Shown: positions 1 through 9,374 of the stretch, piece after piece
Numbering within the stretch: the first letter of the stretch is position 1
Layout: each line of letters begins with the position of its first letter
Source of the DNA: Micromonospora olivasterospora
GTDB lineage: Bacteria > Actinomycetota > Actinomycetes > Mycobacteriales > Micromonosporaceae
Direction of reading: 5' to 3'
NCBI RefSeq assembly: GCF_007830265.1
Contig: NZ_VLKE01000001.1
Location: 5,766,001 to 5,830,000, forward strand
DNA: 64,000 bases
Notes under the pieces: model-generated
The model's database searches: none
What the model was told of the DNA's origin: nothing
What the model saw: the letters and a program-made list of their open reading frames with translations, nothing else
Position numbers and translations under genes: made by a program

Positions 1-867
1 CAGATCGACCTGCATCTGCGGGGTCGGCACGCCGACCAGTACCACGGTGCCGGCGAGGTCGCGGGCGTAGAACGCCTGCTTCCAGGTCTCGGGCCGGCCG
101 ACGGCGTCGATGACGACGTCGGCGCCGAAGCCGCCGGTGGCCGCCCGGATCGCCTCGACCACGTCGTCCTCGGAGGCGTTGACGGTGTGGGTGGCGCCGA
201 ACCTGCGGGCCCAGTCGAGCTTGCGGGAGTCGGTGTCCACGGCGATGATCGTCGTCGCGCCGGCCAGCGTCGCGCCGGCGACGGCGGCGTCGCCGACCCC
301 GCCGCAGCCGATGACGGCCACCGAGTCGCCGCGGCTGACCGCGCCGGTGTTCACGGCCGCGCCGAGACCGGCCATCACGCCGCAGCCGAGCAGGCCGACG
401 GCGGCGGGCCGGGCGGCCGGGTCCACCTTCGTGCACTGTCCGGCGTGGACGAGGGTCTTCTCGGCGAACGCGCCGATGCCGAGCGCCGGCGACAGCTCGG
501 TGCCGTCGGTGAGGGTCATCTTCCGGGTGGCGTTGTGGGTGTTGAAGCAGTACCAGGGCCGGCCGCGCCGGCAGGCACGGCAGACGCCGCACACCGCCCG
601 CCAGTTGAGCACGACGAAGTCGCCGGGCGCCACGTCGGTGACCCCGTCGCCCACCTGCTCGACGATGCCGGCGGCCTCGTGGCCGAGCAGGAACGGGTAC
701 TCGTCGTTGATCCCGCCCTCCCGGTAGTGCAGGTCGGTGTGACAGACCCCGCAGGACTGGACGCGGACCACCGCCTCACCCGGCCCCGGGTCGGGCACCA
801 CGATGGTGGCCACCTCCACCGGCGCGCCCTTGCTGCGTGAGATGACTCCCCGGACTTCCTGGCTCAC
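1..867 (-). CDS. S-(hydroxymethyl)mycothiol dehydrogenase, 3' end outside window
   Basis: Zinc-dependent medium-chain alcohol dehydrogenase of the class that oxidises S-hydroxymethyl-mycothiol in formaldehyde detoxification (MscR/AdhE2 type). Visible: catalytic-zinc motif SCGVCHTD near residue 39, GHEAAG, a structural-zinc cluster of four Cys ([10 protein letters not shown] then WYC), and a Rossmann motif GCGGVG. The GTG start at 867 is preceded by AGGAGG. The frame is open to the window edge after about 289 codons, so roughly the last fifth is missing. Mycothiol dependence is inferred from overall similarity and actinomycete context; a related zinc alcohol dehydrogenase is the alternative. 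Confidence 0.85.
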   Translation of the reverse strand, partial: MSQEVRGVISRSKGAPVEVATIVVPDPGPGEAVVRVQSCGVCHTDLHYREGGINDEYPFLLGHEAAGIVEQVGDGVTDVAPGDFVVLNWRAVCGVCRACRRGRPWYCFNTHNATRKMTLTDGTELSPALGIGAFAEKTLVHAGQCTKVDPAARPAAVGLLGCGVMAGLGAAVNTGAVSRGDSVAVIGCGGVGDAAVAGATLAGATTIIAVDTDSRKLDWARRFGATHTVNASEDDVVEAIRAATGGFGADVVIDAVGRPETWKQAFYARDLAGTVVLVGVPTPQMQVDL

Positions 868-1061
868 GTTCGCCTCCTGCTCCACGCCGTGTCCGTCGCC
901 CCTGCCGGCCCGCACGGCCGGACGCGGCGGGGCGGCACCGGCGCCGCGTACCGCCCCAGGCGAAACTACCGCCGGCCGCCACGCCGGGCCGCATCACCCG
1001 GCGGTTACCGGCGCCGTCGCCGGGTAGGCGGGGGCACTGTCGTCGGGGTACGGAGGGCCAG

Positions 1062-1484
1062 ATGAAGCTCACGCACGTGCCGCTGCGCGCCACTGTCGGC
1101 GCGTACATCCTCAACTCGGGCCTGGGCAAGCGGAGCCTGGAGGGCGAGTCGGCCACGGGCATGCACGGCATGGCCGCCGGGGCGATCCCGCAGCTGCGGC
1201 AGCTCGACCCGGCCCGGTTCGCCCGGTTGCTGTCCCGGGGCGAGATGGCGCTCGGGGCCGCCCTGCTCGCGCCGTTCGTCCCGTCCCTGCTCGCGGGGTT
1301 GGGCCTGGCCGCGTTCGGGGCGGGGCTGGTGAAGCTGTACCTGAGCACCCCCGGCATGCGGGAGCCGGGCAGCCTGAAGCCGACGCCGCAGGGCATCGGC
1401 CTCGCCAAGGACGTCTGGCTGGTCGGCGCCGGGCTGACGCTGGTGCTGGACGACCTCACCCACCGCCGCTTCCGCCGCGCCTGA
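1062..1484 (+). CDS. Small membrane protein, DoxX-like
   Basis: 140-residue protein with hydrophobic segments around residues 58-88 and near the C-terminus (VWLVGAGLTLVLDDL). It begins MKLTHVPLRATVGAYILNSG, a pattern known to me from uncharacterised actinobacterial membrane proteins distantly like DoxX. ATG start; the upstream bases gtacggaggg give a usable ribosome site. It stands alone between a dehydrogenase on the other strand and an insertion sequence, so context gives no role. Function unknown. Confidence 0.7.
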   Translation: MKLTHVPLRATVGAYILNSGLGKRSLEGESATGMHGMAAGAIPQLRQLDPARFARLLSRGEMALGAALLAPFVPSLLAGLGLAAFGAGLVKLYLSTPGMREPGSLKPTPQGIGLAKDVWLVGAGLTLVLDDLTHRRFRRA

Positions 1485-1513
1485 CCCGGGTCGCACGCGA
1501 CGCGGCCCCTCGC

Positions 1514-1580
1514 CGATCTTGCAGCTTCGGCCCTCAGTTCGGGCTGTTTGCGCGTTTTGCGGGGGCAGTAACTGCAAGTC
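1514..1580. repeat. Dispersed ~65-bp palindromic repeat, copy 1
   Basis: Imperfect inverted repeat with left arm cgatcttgcag (1514-1524) and right arm ctgcaag (1572-1578). The interior contains GGCCC, TTCGGG, TTTTG and GGGGC in the same order as the copy at 14557-14625, so the two are related members of one family. The right flank differs from the expected mirror (gatcg), and the insertion-sequence region starts about here. Confidence 0.7.
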
Positions 1581-1810
1581 ACCCGGTCTTTTCGGGACGC
1601 CTCGCAGGCGTGAAAATGGTGGACAGGTCGCCCGCCGACGCCGATCGATCTTGGTCTAGTTGAGGCCGTCTGCAAGTCTGGCGCCGGGGCCCGGACTCTT
1701 GTGGGTCACGCACTGTTGCTTCGAGCACGCCGGTCAGATTTTCGGTTCCCGACCGAGGCCCCCGGGCGACCTACCCACTGGTCGATCACGGTGAGGAGGG
1801 ACGCGGGCGG

Positions 1811-3133
1811 ATGCGCGGGTTACCCGAAGAGATCCCGGACGCTGACAGCGAGAAGGTCTGGGAGCGGGTGTGTGCGGTCGATGTGGCCAAGGAGTCGGGG
1901 ATGGTGTGTACCCGGCTACCCGCCGCGGGTGGGCGGCGGGTGAGCCGGGTGTGGCAGGTGACGGCGACCACGAACGCGGTCAGTGACCTTGCCGCCGATC
2001 TGGTGGCGGCGGGGGTGGAGAGGGTCACCGTGGAAAGCACGTCGGACTACTGGCGGATCTGGTTCTACCTGTTCGAGGCAGCCGGGTTGGACGTGCAGTT
2101 GGTCAACGCCCGTGACGTCAAGAACGTGCCCGGGCGGCCGAAGACCGACAAGCTGGACGCGGTGTGGTTGGCCAAGCTCACCGAGAAGGGCCTGTTGCGG
2201 CCCTCGTTCGTGCCTGCGGCTCCGGTGCGGGTGTTGCGTGACTACACCCGGATGCGGGTGGATCTGGTCCGGGACCGGACCCGCTACTGGTCGAGGTTGG
2301 AGAAACTGCTTGAAGACGCCCTGATCAAGGTGTCGTCGGTGGCCTCCACCCTGCGGACGGTGTCGACGCGGGACATGGTTGAGGCGTTGATCGCCGGTCA
2401 ACGTGATCCGGCGACCCTCGCCTCGCTGGCCCACGGAGCGCTGCGCCGCAAACGCAACGCCCTCATCGAGGCACTCACCGGCCGCTTCGACGACCATCAC
2501 GGCGAGTTGGCCCGGATCCTGCTCGACCAGATCGACCGCCTCGACACCGAGATCGCGAAACTCACCACACGGATCGGGCAGATACTCGACGACATCGACC
2601 CACCGTCCCAGCCGGGCGGCGGCGACGGCGACACCCCGGCGCCAGACGCCCGGCGGCGCCTGGCCGAGATCCCGGGCATCAGCACCGAGTCCGCGCAACT
2701 GATCATCGCCGAGATCGGTCTGGACATGACACGGTTCCCCACCGCGGCGCACCTGGTGTCCTGGGCGAAGCTGTGTCCGCGCACCATCCAGTCCGGTACC
2801 AGCCTCACCGCGGGCAAGACAGGCAAAGGCAATCCGTACCTCAAAGGCGCCCTCGGTATGGCCGCAGCCACCGTCGCCCGCGGCAAGGGAACGTTCCTGT
2901 CCGAACGCTACCGGCGTCTGGTCACACGTCGAGGCAAAGGCAAGGCCAAGGTCGCCGTCGCCCGCTCCATCCTCGTGATCATCTGGCACCTGCTCAACGA
3001 CCCAACCGCCCGTTACCACGATCTCGGCGCCGACTTCCACGAACGCCGTATCAACACCACCCGGAAGATCAACAGCCTGGTCCGGCAACTCGAAGCCCTC
3101 GGCCACACCGTCACCCTGCAACCGACAACCTGA
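1811..3133 (+). CDS. IS110-family transposase
   Basis: 440-residue recombinase. The N-terminal RuvC-like DEDD domain shows AVDVAKESG (first Asp, about residue 24), ESTSDYW (Glu, about 75) and KTDKLDAVWLAKL (Asp pair, about 112-116). The C-terminal Transposase_20 domain shows AEIPGISTESAQLIIAEIG and later GNPYLKGALG with SLTAGKTGKG, close to the region that carries the catalytic Ser in this family. The ATG at 1811 follows gaggaggga. It appears full length and uninterrupted, so the element may be active. Confidence 0.92.
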   Translation: MRGLPEEIPDADSEKVWERVCAVDVAKESGMVCTRLPAAGGRRVSRVWQVTATTNAVSDLAADLVAAGVERVTVESTSDYWRIWFYLFEAAGLDVQLVNARDVKNVPGRPKTDKLDAVWLAKLTEKGLLRPSFVPAAPVRVLRDYTRMRVDLVRDRTRYWSRLEKLLEDALIKVSSVASTLRTVSTRDMVEALIAGQRDPATLASLAHGALRRKRNALIEALTGRFDDHHGELARILLDQIDRLDTEIAKLTTRIGQILDDIDPPSQPGGGDGDTPAPDARRRLAEIPGISTESAQLIIAEIGLDMTRFPTAAHLVSWAKLCPRTIQSGTSLTAGKTGKGNPYLKGALGMAAATVARGKGTFLSERYRRLVTRRGKGKAKVAVARSILVIIWHLLNDPTARYHDLGADFHERRINTTRKINSLVRQLEALGHTVTLQPTT

Positions 3134-3154
3134 CCCCACACCCCCACCCCGCCC

Positions 3155-3182
3155 GGGCTGGCCATCAACACCGGGCCAGCCC
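3155..3182 (+). terminator. Stem-loop after the transposase gene
   Basis: Perfect 9-bp inverted repeat gggctggcc / ggccagccc with a 10-nt loop, 22 bp past the transposase stop and before the convergent MFS gene. There is no T-tract; it may end transcription from both sides or be part of the insertion sequence's right end. Confidence 0.5.
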
Positions 3183-3211
3183 ACCGCGCCCAAAACCCGT
3201 CGTGGTACAGG

Positions 3212-4525
3212 TCATTTACCGGTCAGATCGCGGAGGCGTTCGTCGCGGCCGGCTGCGGCCTGCAGGCGGCGGGCGGCGTTGCGGTAGCGCAGCACCTGGA
3301 CCGCGCCGAGCGCCCACAGGGCGTACTGCGCGGCGAAGGCCCACCGGAACGCGGCGAGGTCCGGGGCGGTCCGGCCGGCGGGGGTGGCCAGGTCGAGGAC
3401 GACGCCGACGGCGAGCATCAGGACGATCGAGGCCACGAATCCGCCGACGTTGACGATGCCGGTGGCGCTGCCGATCCGGCTGGCCGGGTTGAAGGTGCGG
3501 GCGTAGTCGAAGCCGATGGCCGAGCCGGGACCGTTGACGGCGAGCACCAGCACCAGGACGACCAGCAGCCAGCCCGGGGCGCGGCCGGGCCAGGCGAGCA
3601 CGACCGCCCAGACCGCGGCGGTGGCGGCGGTGACGGCCAGGACCAGCACCGAGCGGCGGAACGGGTGCCGGGCGCACAGGTGGGCGACCACCGGCCCCAC
3701 CACGAGGCCGGCCAGGGTCATCAGGGTGAGCAGGGACGCGGCGACGGTGGGCGCCATCCCCTGCCCCTGCACGAGGAAGGGGTAGCCCCACAGCAGCGCG
3801 AAGACCGAGCCGGAGAACTGGGTGACGAAGTGCGTCCACAGGCCCAGCCGAGTGCCGGGTTGCGCCCACGCCGCGGCGAGTTCCCGGCGTACGGTGGCCA
3901 GGTCGGGCGCCGGCAGGGCGGCGTGCTCGCGGTGCGGGGTGTCCCGGACGGCCGCGGCGACCATCGTCAGCACGGTCGCGCCGAGCGCGGCGGCGGTGAG
4001 GAAGGCGGGGGTCCAGCCGGTGTGGTGCAGCAGCGCCACCAGGGGAACGGCGCCGAGGACCGCGCCGAGCTGGCCGAGGGTGCCGGTGAGCTGCACCAGC
4101 ATCGGGTTGCGCCGGCCCGGAAACCAGAACGTGATGATGCGCAGCACGCTGATGAAGGTGGTGGCGTCACCCAGGCCGACCAGGACGCGGGCCCCGACGG
4201 CCAGCCGGACGTCGGTGACCAGCGCGAAGCAGAGCTGCCCGGCGACCATCAGCGCGCCGCCGGCGATGAGCAGCCGGCGGGACCCGAACCGGTCGAGCAG
4301 GACCCCGACGGGTATCTGCATGGCGGCGTACACGGCGAGCTGGGCGACGGAGAACGTGGCCAGCGTGGCGGCGTTGATGTGGAAGCGGTCGGCGGCGTCG
4401 ACCCCGGTCACGCCGAGGGAGCTGCGGTGGAACACCGCGGCCACGTACGCGCCCAGCGCGACCGCGAAGACCAGCACGGCGGAACGGCGGGGCGGGGCGG
4501 CGGGGACGGCGGCGGCGGCGCTCAC
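3212..4525 (-). CDS. MFS transporter, nitrate/nitrite-porter-like fold
   Basis: 437-residue, about 12-helix major facilitator protein. The first helix (VLVFAVALGAYVAAVFHRSS) and the motif GVLLDRFGSRRLL (MFS motif A, about residues 73-85) are clear; FWFPGRRNPM is typical of the NarK/NarU-like branch. The GTG start overlaps the stop of the GntR gene by 4 bp (GTGA), so both are translated from one message and the regulator probably controls it. Substrate unknown. Confidence 0.85.
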   Translation of the reverse strand: MSAAAAVPAAPPRRSAVLVFAVALGAYVAAVFHRSSLGVTGVDAADRFHINAATLATFSVAQLAVYAAMQIPVGVLLDRFGSRRLLIAGGALMVAGQLCFALVTDVRLAVGARVLVGLGDATTFISVLRIITFWFPGRRNPMLVQLTGTLGQLGAVLGAVPLVALLHHTGWTPAFLTAAALGATVLTMVAAAVRDTPHREHAALPAPDLATVRRELAAAWAQPGTRLGLWTHFVTQFSGSVFALLWGYPFLVQGQGMAPTVAASLLTLMTLAGLVVGPVVAHLCARHPFRRSVLVLAVTAATAAVWAVVLAWPGRAPGWLLVVLVLVLAVNGPGSAIGFDYARTFNPASRIGSATGIVNVGGFVASIVLMLAVGVVLDLATPAGRTAPDLAAFRWAFAAQYALWALGAVQVLRYRNAARRLQAAAGRDERLRDLTGK

Positions 4526-5184
4526 CGCAGGCTCCGCAGCACGGTCGCGGCGTTGTCGACGTGCGCGGCGACGCTGTCGAGCCAGGCCTGCTGGTCGTCG
4601 CCGTCGAGGGTGGCGAGCTGGGCGGCGTGCTCGGCGAGCACGACCTGCGCCCAGCCGGGCGAGAGCCGGAAGCTCGCCTCGCCCATGCGCACCTGCCGGT
4701 CGCGCAGCCGGTGGTACAGCTCGGCGAGGATCTCGTTGCCGGCCGCCTCGACGACGGTGGCGTGGAAGGCCCGGTCGGCGGCCATCAGTGCGGTGACGTC
4801 GCCGGCCGCGTGAGCCTCACGCATGCGGTCCAGCCAGCGGGCCAGGTCGGCCCTCAGTTGCGCGCGGCGGGGCCAGACCCGCTCGGCGGCGTGCAGTTCG
4901 ACGAGGCGGCGCGCCTCGACGACGTCGGCGATCTCCCGGGCGCAGACGGGCCGGATCAGGGCGCCGCGCTTGGGGTAGAGCGCCACGAGCCCCTCGGCCT
5001 CCAGCCGCAGCAGCGCCTCCCGGACGGGGGTGCGGGAGACACCGGCCGCCTCGGCGATCTCCCCCTCGCTGATCAGCAGGCCGCCCGGGTAGACCTGTTC
5101 GAGGATCGACCGCTTCAGGTGCTGGTAGGCCCGCTCCGCCGCCGAGGGGGCGACCGGCCGCGCCGGAGGACTGGGATGCGCCAT
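4522..5184 (-). CDS. GntR-family (FadR/FCD) transcriptional regulator
   Basis: 220 residues. The N-terminal winged helix contains GEIAEAAGVSRTPVREALLRLEAEGLV (split here by description: helix-turn-helix about residues 42-68); the C-terminal FCD ligand domain has Asp/His positions such as DRAFHATVVEAAGN. The ATG at 5184 is the first Met after upstream low-complexity sequence and sits in an unusually AT-rich stretch (tgtatctatg) likely to be its own promoter or operator. It is the first gene of a two-gene operon with the MFS exporter/importer. Confidence 0.87.
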   Translation of the reverse strand: MAHPSPPARPVAPSAAERAYQHLKRSILEQVYPGGLLISEGEIAEAAGVSRTPVREALLRLEAEGLVALYPKRGALIRPVCAREIADVVEARRLVELHAAERVWPRRAQLRADLARWLDRMREAHAAGDVTALMAADRAFHATVVEAAGNEILAELYHRLRDRQVRMGEASFRLSPGWAQVVLAEHAAQLATLDGDDQQAWLDSVAAHVDNAATVLRSLR

Positions 5185-5380
5185 GTATCTATGCTGCACC
5201 TCAGCGGGTACGGGGCGGCGGGGCGGGACCCGGATCGTGTCGTGCGCCACGAACCCGACCCCAGCCCGGACCCGGCACGTCACCCCGGGCTCGGCACCGG
5301 GCCCCCGGTGTGGCGCGAACCACGGCGGGGCGCGGCGGGTCCGACGGGCGGGACCCGCACGGACCAGACAGAATCGATGC
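5185..5380. promoter_or_regulatory. Divergent promoter region between gntR-like and photolyase genes
   Basis: 196 bp between divergent starts. The side next to the GntR gene has the only AT-rich block (tgtatctatgctgcac, 5184-5199), a plausible -10/operator for autoregulation. No convincing -35/-10 pair or ribosome site is visible before the photolyase ATG. Confidence 0.35.
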
Positions 5381-6829
5381 ATGTCATTTCCGCGCCGGTG
5401 GCTGCTCGCCGATCAACTCGGGCCGCACTTCCTCGACGATCCGGCGCAACCGGTCCTGCTGGTGGAGGCCAAGGAACTGTTCCGGCAGCGCCCGATGCAC
5501 CGCCAGAAGGCCCACCTGATCCTGTCCGCGCTACGGCACCGGGCAGCCGAGTTGGGCGACCGGGCGACGCTGGTGCGGGCCGGGACGTTCCGCGAGGCCC
5601 TGGCGCGGGTCAAGGAGCCGCTGCAGGTGTGTCACCCGCCCTCGCGGGCCGCGCTGGCGTTCGCCCGGTCGGTGCCCGGACTGACGATCCTGCCGCCACG
5701 CGGCTTCCTCACCAACCGGGAGGACTTCACCGCGTGGGCGGACGCCCAGCGCCGGGGGCCACTGCGGGTGGCGGACTTCTACCACTGGGCGCGGCGCGAG
5801 CACCGGGTGCTGGAGGGGCCGCCGGGGCGCGTCCCCCGCCGGTCACGCGCCTTCGCCGGCACGGTCGCCCCGGCACCGCCACCCGTCGTGGAGGACGCGA
5901 TCGACGCGGACGTCCGCGCGGAGCTGGACCGGTGGGAGCGCGAGGGCGTCCGGTTCGTGGGCCGCGACGGCCCGCGCCGGTACCCGGCCACGTACGCCGA
6001 GGCGGACGCCCGGCTGCGGCACTTCGTCCGGCACCGGCTGCCCGACTTCGGCCGGTACCAGGAGGTGATGAGCGTCGGGGACCCCCTGCTGGCGCACAGC
6101 GTACTGTCGTCGTCGTTCAACCTGGGGCTGCTCGATCCGGCGGAGGCGGTCCGGGCGGCGGAGACGGCCTGGCGCGCCGGGGCCGCGTCGCTGTCGGCCG
6201 TCGAGCCGTTCGTGCGCGGGCTGCTCGGCTGGCGGGAGTTCCTCTGGCAGCTGTACTGGTACGTCGAGCCGCGCCTCCCGGGCGCGACCCGGCTGGCCGC
6301 GGCCGAGCCGCTGCCGGAGTGGTTCGCCGAGCTGGACGCCGACGCCGTCGAGGCGCGCTGCCTGGCCGACGTGCTGGCCGGGGTGCGCGACCGGGCCTGG
6401 GCGCACCACGCGCAGCGGCTGCTGGTGCTGGGCAACTACGCGCTGCAGCGCGGGTGGCGGCCGGCGGAGCTGGCGGACTGGTTCCAGCGGAGCTTCGTCG
6501 ACGGCGCCGACTGGGTGATGAACGCGACGGTGATCGGCATGAGCCAGTACGCCGACCTGGGCCGGGTCGACAGCCGCCCGTACGCGGTGGACGGCCGGTA
6601 CGTCGACGAGCTCAGCGACTACTGCGCCGGCTGCCGGTACCAGCCGGAGACGGCGCTGGGCGACCTCGCCTGCCCGTACACCGGGGGGTTCGACGCCTTC
6701 CTGCACCGCAACCGGGAGCGGCTGACCGGCGACCCCCGGCTCGCCGCGGAGCTCGCCGAACGCGACGACCCGCACCTGCGGGAGGCGGTGCTCACGCAGG
6801 AGGACAAGCGCGGCAGCAGCCCGCCCTGA
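5381..6829 (+). CDS. FeS-containing photolyase/cryptochrome (PhrB/CryB-like)
   Basis: 482-residue deoxyribodipyrimidine-photolyase-related protein. The N-terminal antenna-type fold starts RWLLADQLGPHFLDD; the C-terminal FAD helical domain contains VEPFVRGLLGWREFLWQLYW, NYALQRGW and VMNATVIGMSQYADLG. Four Cys fit the [4Fe-4S] set known in prokaryotic (6-4) photolyases: one in ARCLADVLAG and three in DYCAGCRYQPETALGDLACP. Known members repair (6-4) photoproducts or act as blue-light sensors. The start is chosen by homology (MSFPRRW); no good ribosome site precedes it. It converges with the SDR gene, 24 bp apart. Confidence 0.9.
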   Translation: MSFPRRWLLADQLGPHFLDDPAQPVLLVEAKELFRQRPMHRQKAHLILSALRHRAAELGDRATLVRAGTFREALARVKEPLQVCHPPSRAALAFARSVPGLTILPPRGFLTNREDFTAWADAQRRGPLRVADFYHWARREHRVLEGPPGRVPRRSRAFAGTVAPAPPPVVEDAIDADVRAELDRWEREGVRFVGRDGPRRYPATYAEADARLRHFVRHRLPDFGRYQEVMSVGDPLLAHSVLSSSFNLGLLDPAEAVRAAETAWRAGAASLSAVEPFVRGLLGWREFLWQLYWYVEPRLPGATRLAAAEPLPEWFAELDADAVEARCLADVLAGVRDRAWAHHAQRLLVLGNYALQRGWRPAELADWFQRSFVDGADWVMNATVIGMSQYADLGRVDSRPYAVDGRYVDELSDYCAGCRYQPETALGDLACPYTGGFDAFLHRNRERLTGDPRLAAELAERDDPHLREAVLTQEDKRGSSPP

Positions 6830-6853
6830 CCGTCCCGGGCCGGCGGCACGACG

Positions 6854-7693
6854 TCACCCGGCGGCGCGGGCGCGGCCCATGCCGAGGGCCAGGACCCGCC
6901 CGTACGAGGCGGGGGCCAGCCGGGCGAGCAGGTCCGGCAGCGTCGCCGACCAGCCGACCAGCACCCGGCCGCGGCGGCGCGCGACACCACGCAGGATGAC
7001 CTCGGCGGCCCGCGCAGGGTCGATGGTGAGCAGCTTCTCGAACCGGCGGCGCCCGGCCTCGTACTCCTCGACCGGGACGCCACTGCCGACCCGGGCGCTG
7101 CTCGCGATCCGGGTGCGGATGCCGCCGGGGTGCACGCAGGTCACCCCGACACCCACGTCGGCCAGCTCGTGGCGCAGCGCCTCGGTGAAGCCCCGGACGG
7201 CGAACTTGCTCGCCGCGTACGCGGCCTGCCCGGCCGGGGCGATGAGCCCGAACAGGCTGGAGACGTTGACCAGGTGCGCGCCGGGCTCGGCCTTCAGCGC
7301 CGGCAGCAGGGCGTGGGTCAGCTGCACCACGGCCCGGAAGTTGACGTCGATCACCCAGTCGAACTCGTCCAGGGTGACCTGGTCGAACCGGCCGCCGAGG
7401 GCGACGCCGGCGTTGTTGACGAGCAGCCGGAGCCGCGGGTGATCCCGGCGGACCTCCTCGGCCACCCGGGCCGTCGCCGCCGCGTCGGCCAGGTCGACCA
7501 GGTGGGTGGCGAGCCGCCGGTGGGGGTGGGCCGCCCGGATCGCGGCCGCCACGGCGGCGAGCCGGTCGGCGTCCCGGTCGAGCAGGACCAGGTCGCTGCC
7601 GCGCCGGGCCAGCCCGTGGGCGAGGGCCTCGCCGATGCCGCTGGCCGCCCCGGTGACCACGGCCGCGCCGGCGGCGAAGTCGAACGTACGCAC
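6854..7693 (-). CDS. Short-chain dehydrogenase/reductase
   Basis: 279-residue SDR. NAD(P)-binding TGAASGIG (about residues 14-21), NNAG, catalytic Ser in NVSS and YAASK (Tyr-x3-Lys) are present. The C-terminal extension (RGVARRRGRVLVGW) resembles the group often paired with flavin monooxygenases in mycobacteria and relatives. GTG at 7693 follows gagggaga. It lies 23 bp after the EthA-like gene on the same strand, so both probably act on one lipophilic ketone/alcohol substrate. Confidence 0.88.
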   Translation of the reverse strand: MRTFDFAAGAAVVTGAASGIGEALAHGLARRGSDLVLLDRDADRLAAVAAAIRAAHPHRRLATHLVDLADAAATARVAEEVRRDHPRLRLLVNNAGVALGGRFDQVTLDEFDWVIDVNFRAVVQLTHALLPALKAEPGAHLVNVSSLFGLIAPAGQAAYAASKFAVRGFTEALRHELADVGVGVTCVHPGGIRTRIASSARVGSGVPVEEYEAGRRRFEKLLTIDPARAAEVILRGVARRRGRVLVGWSATLPDLLARLAPASYGRVLALGMGRARAAG

Positions 7694-7716
7694 GTCGTCT
7701 CCCTCTGCTGGACCGG

Positions 7717-9234
7717 TCAGCCGACGGCGGCGTCGGCGGGGCGGGCGGGGTCCGGGCGGCGCGGGCCGGGCGGTGGCGCGCCGGCGCGGGAGAAACGCAC
7801 CCCGGCGTCGGTCAGCCGGCCGTGGCGCATCAGCAGCACGTCGCGGGGATAGTTCTGGTGCAGCCGCCACGGCGCGGACGCGCCCTGCTTCGGCAGCGCG
7901 TCGACACCGCGCAGCACGTAGCCGGACTTCAGGTCGATCAGCGGCACCCGCTCCCCGGAGCCGGGAGCCAGCGGGGTGACGATCTGCTGGCCGGTGGCGT
8001 CCAGGTGCCGCAGCAGCCGGCACACGTACGTCGCGACCAGGTCGGCCTTGAGCGTCCAGGACGCGTTGGTGTAGCCGATCGTCATCGCCAGGTTCGGCAC
8101 GCCCGAGAGCATCATCCCCTTGTACGCGACCGTGTCGGCGAGGTCGACCTCGGCGCCGTCGACGCTGATCGTCATGCCACCGAGCGCCAGCAGGTTCAGC
8201 CCGGTGGCGGTGACCACGATGTCGGCGGTCAACTCCGTGCCGGAGGCGAGCCGGACGCCGGTCGGGGTGAACGTGTCGATCCGGTCGGTCACCACCTCGG
8301 CGCGGCCCTGCCCGACGGCGGTGAACAGGTCCCCGTCGGGCACCACGCACAGCCGCTGGTCCCACGGGTCGTAGCGGGGCGAGAAGTGCCGCCCGACGTC
8401 GTACCCGGCCGGCAGCCGGCCGGCGGCGGCGCGCAGCAGGAACCGCCGCACCAGCCCCGGGGCGCGGCGGCTGAGCTGGAAGTTCGCCACACCGAGCAGC
8501 ACGTTCTTCCAGCGCACCAGCGGATACGCGACCTTCGCGGGCAGCCGGCGGCGCAGCGCGTCGGCGAGGCCGTCGCGGGACGACAGCGCGATCACGTACG
8601 TCGGCGAGCGCTGGAGCAAGGTGACGTGGGCGGCCCGCTCGGCCAGCGCCGGCACCAGGGTCACCGCCGTGGCGCCGCTGCCGACGACCACCACCCGCCT
8701 GCCGGTGTGGTCCAGGTCGGCGGGCCAGTGCTGCGGGTGCACCAGCCGCCCCGCGTACTCCCCCATCCCCGGCAGGTCCGGGGTGTAGCCGGCGTCGTAG
8801 CGGTAGTAGCCGGAGCAGACGAACAGGAACGCGCAGGTGAGCGCGACGTCCTCGCCGGTGTCGTCGCGGCGGGCCCGCACCGTCCACCGGGCGGTGCCGC
8901 TGTCCCACTCGGCGCGCACGACCCGGTGGTGGAAGCGGATGTGCTCGGTCACGCCGTACTCCCGGGCGGTCCGACGGACGTAGTCGCGGATCGAGTCGCC
9001 GTCGGCGATGGCCTTCGGATCGGTCCACGGCCTGAACGAGTAGCCCAGGGTGAACATGTCCGAGTCGGAGCGGACGCCGGGGTAGCGGAACAGGTCCCAG
9101 GTGCCGCCGATCGCGCCGCGCGCCTCCAGCACCGCGTACGTCTTGCCGGGACAGTCGCGGCGCAGGTGACAGGCGGCGCCGACGCCGGAGAGACCGGCGC
9201 CGACGATGAGCACGTCGACGTGGTCGCTGGCCAT
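7717..9234 (-). CDS. ethA: EthA-like Baeyer-Villiger monooxygenase
   Basis: 505-residue class B flavin monooxygenase. It has two dinucleotide-binding motifs, VGAGLSGVGAA near the N-terminus and VVVGSGATAVTL near residue 180, and between them the Baeyer-Villiger fingerprint, here AGRLVHPQHWP. Blocks such as GGTWDLFRYPGVRSDSDM and NASWTLKADL match Mycobacterium tuberculosis EthA, which oxidises ketones and activates ethionamide. ATG at 9234 after cgggag. First gene of a pair with the SDR; no TetR (EthR) neighbour is present, so regulation differs from mycobacteria. Confidence 0.9.
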   Translation of the reverse strand: MASDHVDVLIVGAGLSGVGAACHLRRDCPGKTYAVLEARGAIGGTWDLFRYPGVRSDSDMFTLGYSFRPWTDPKAIADGDSIRDYVRRTAREYGVTEHIRFHHRVVRAEWDSGTARWTVRARRDDTGEDVALTCAFLFVCSGYYRYDAGYTPDLPGMGEYAGRLVHPQHWPADLDHTGRRVVVVGSGATAVTLVPALAERAAHVTLLQRSPTYVIALSSRDGLADALRRRLPAKVAYPLVRWKNVLLGVANFQLSRRAPGLVRRFLLRAAAGRLPAGYDVGRHFSPRYDPWDQRLCVVPDGDLFTAVGQGRAEVVTDRIDTFTPTGVRLASGTELTADIVVTATGLNLLALGGMTISVDGAEVDLADTVAYKGMMLSGVPNLAMTIGYTNASWTLKADLVATYVCRLLRHLDATGQQIVTPLAPGSGERVPLIDLKSGYVLRGVDALPKQGASAPWRLHQNYPRDVLLMRHGRLTDAGVRFSRAGAPPPGPRRPDPARPADAAVG

Positions 9235-9374
9235 GGTGCGTCTCCCGTCGCAGGGTACGCCCCGGACCCTACCCAGTACGCCACCCCGCCGGCGGACCGC
9301 ACCCGGCGGCGGGGCCGGTCAGCCGGTACGGGTGAAGTCCGTCGTCCAGTTGGTCTCCCAGGTGCGCTCCCCCG

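Larger units (their letters stand above)
1581..3211 (+). mobile_element. IS110-family insertion sequence, ends not resolved
   Basis: Contains one DEDD transposase (1811-3133) flanked by about 230 bp of gene-free DNA upstream and 78 bp downstream. IS110 elements lack terminal inverted repeats and normally make no target duplication, so exact ends cannot be read here; the limits given are the edges of the non-host-looking DNA. In the IS110 family the noncoding DNA at one end encodes a bridge RNA; the 1581-1810 stretch is where I would look, by analogy with IS621. The element lies directly after a palindromic repeat copy, a plausible target. Confidence 0.55.
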
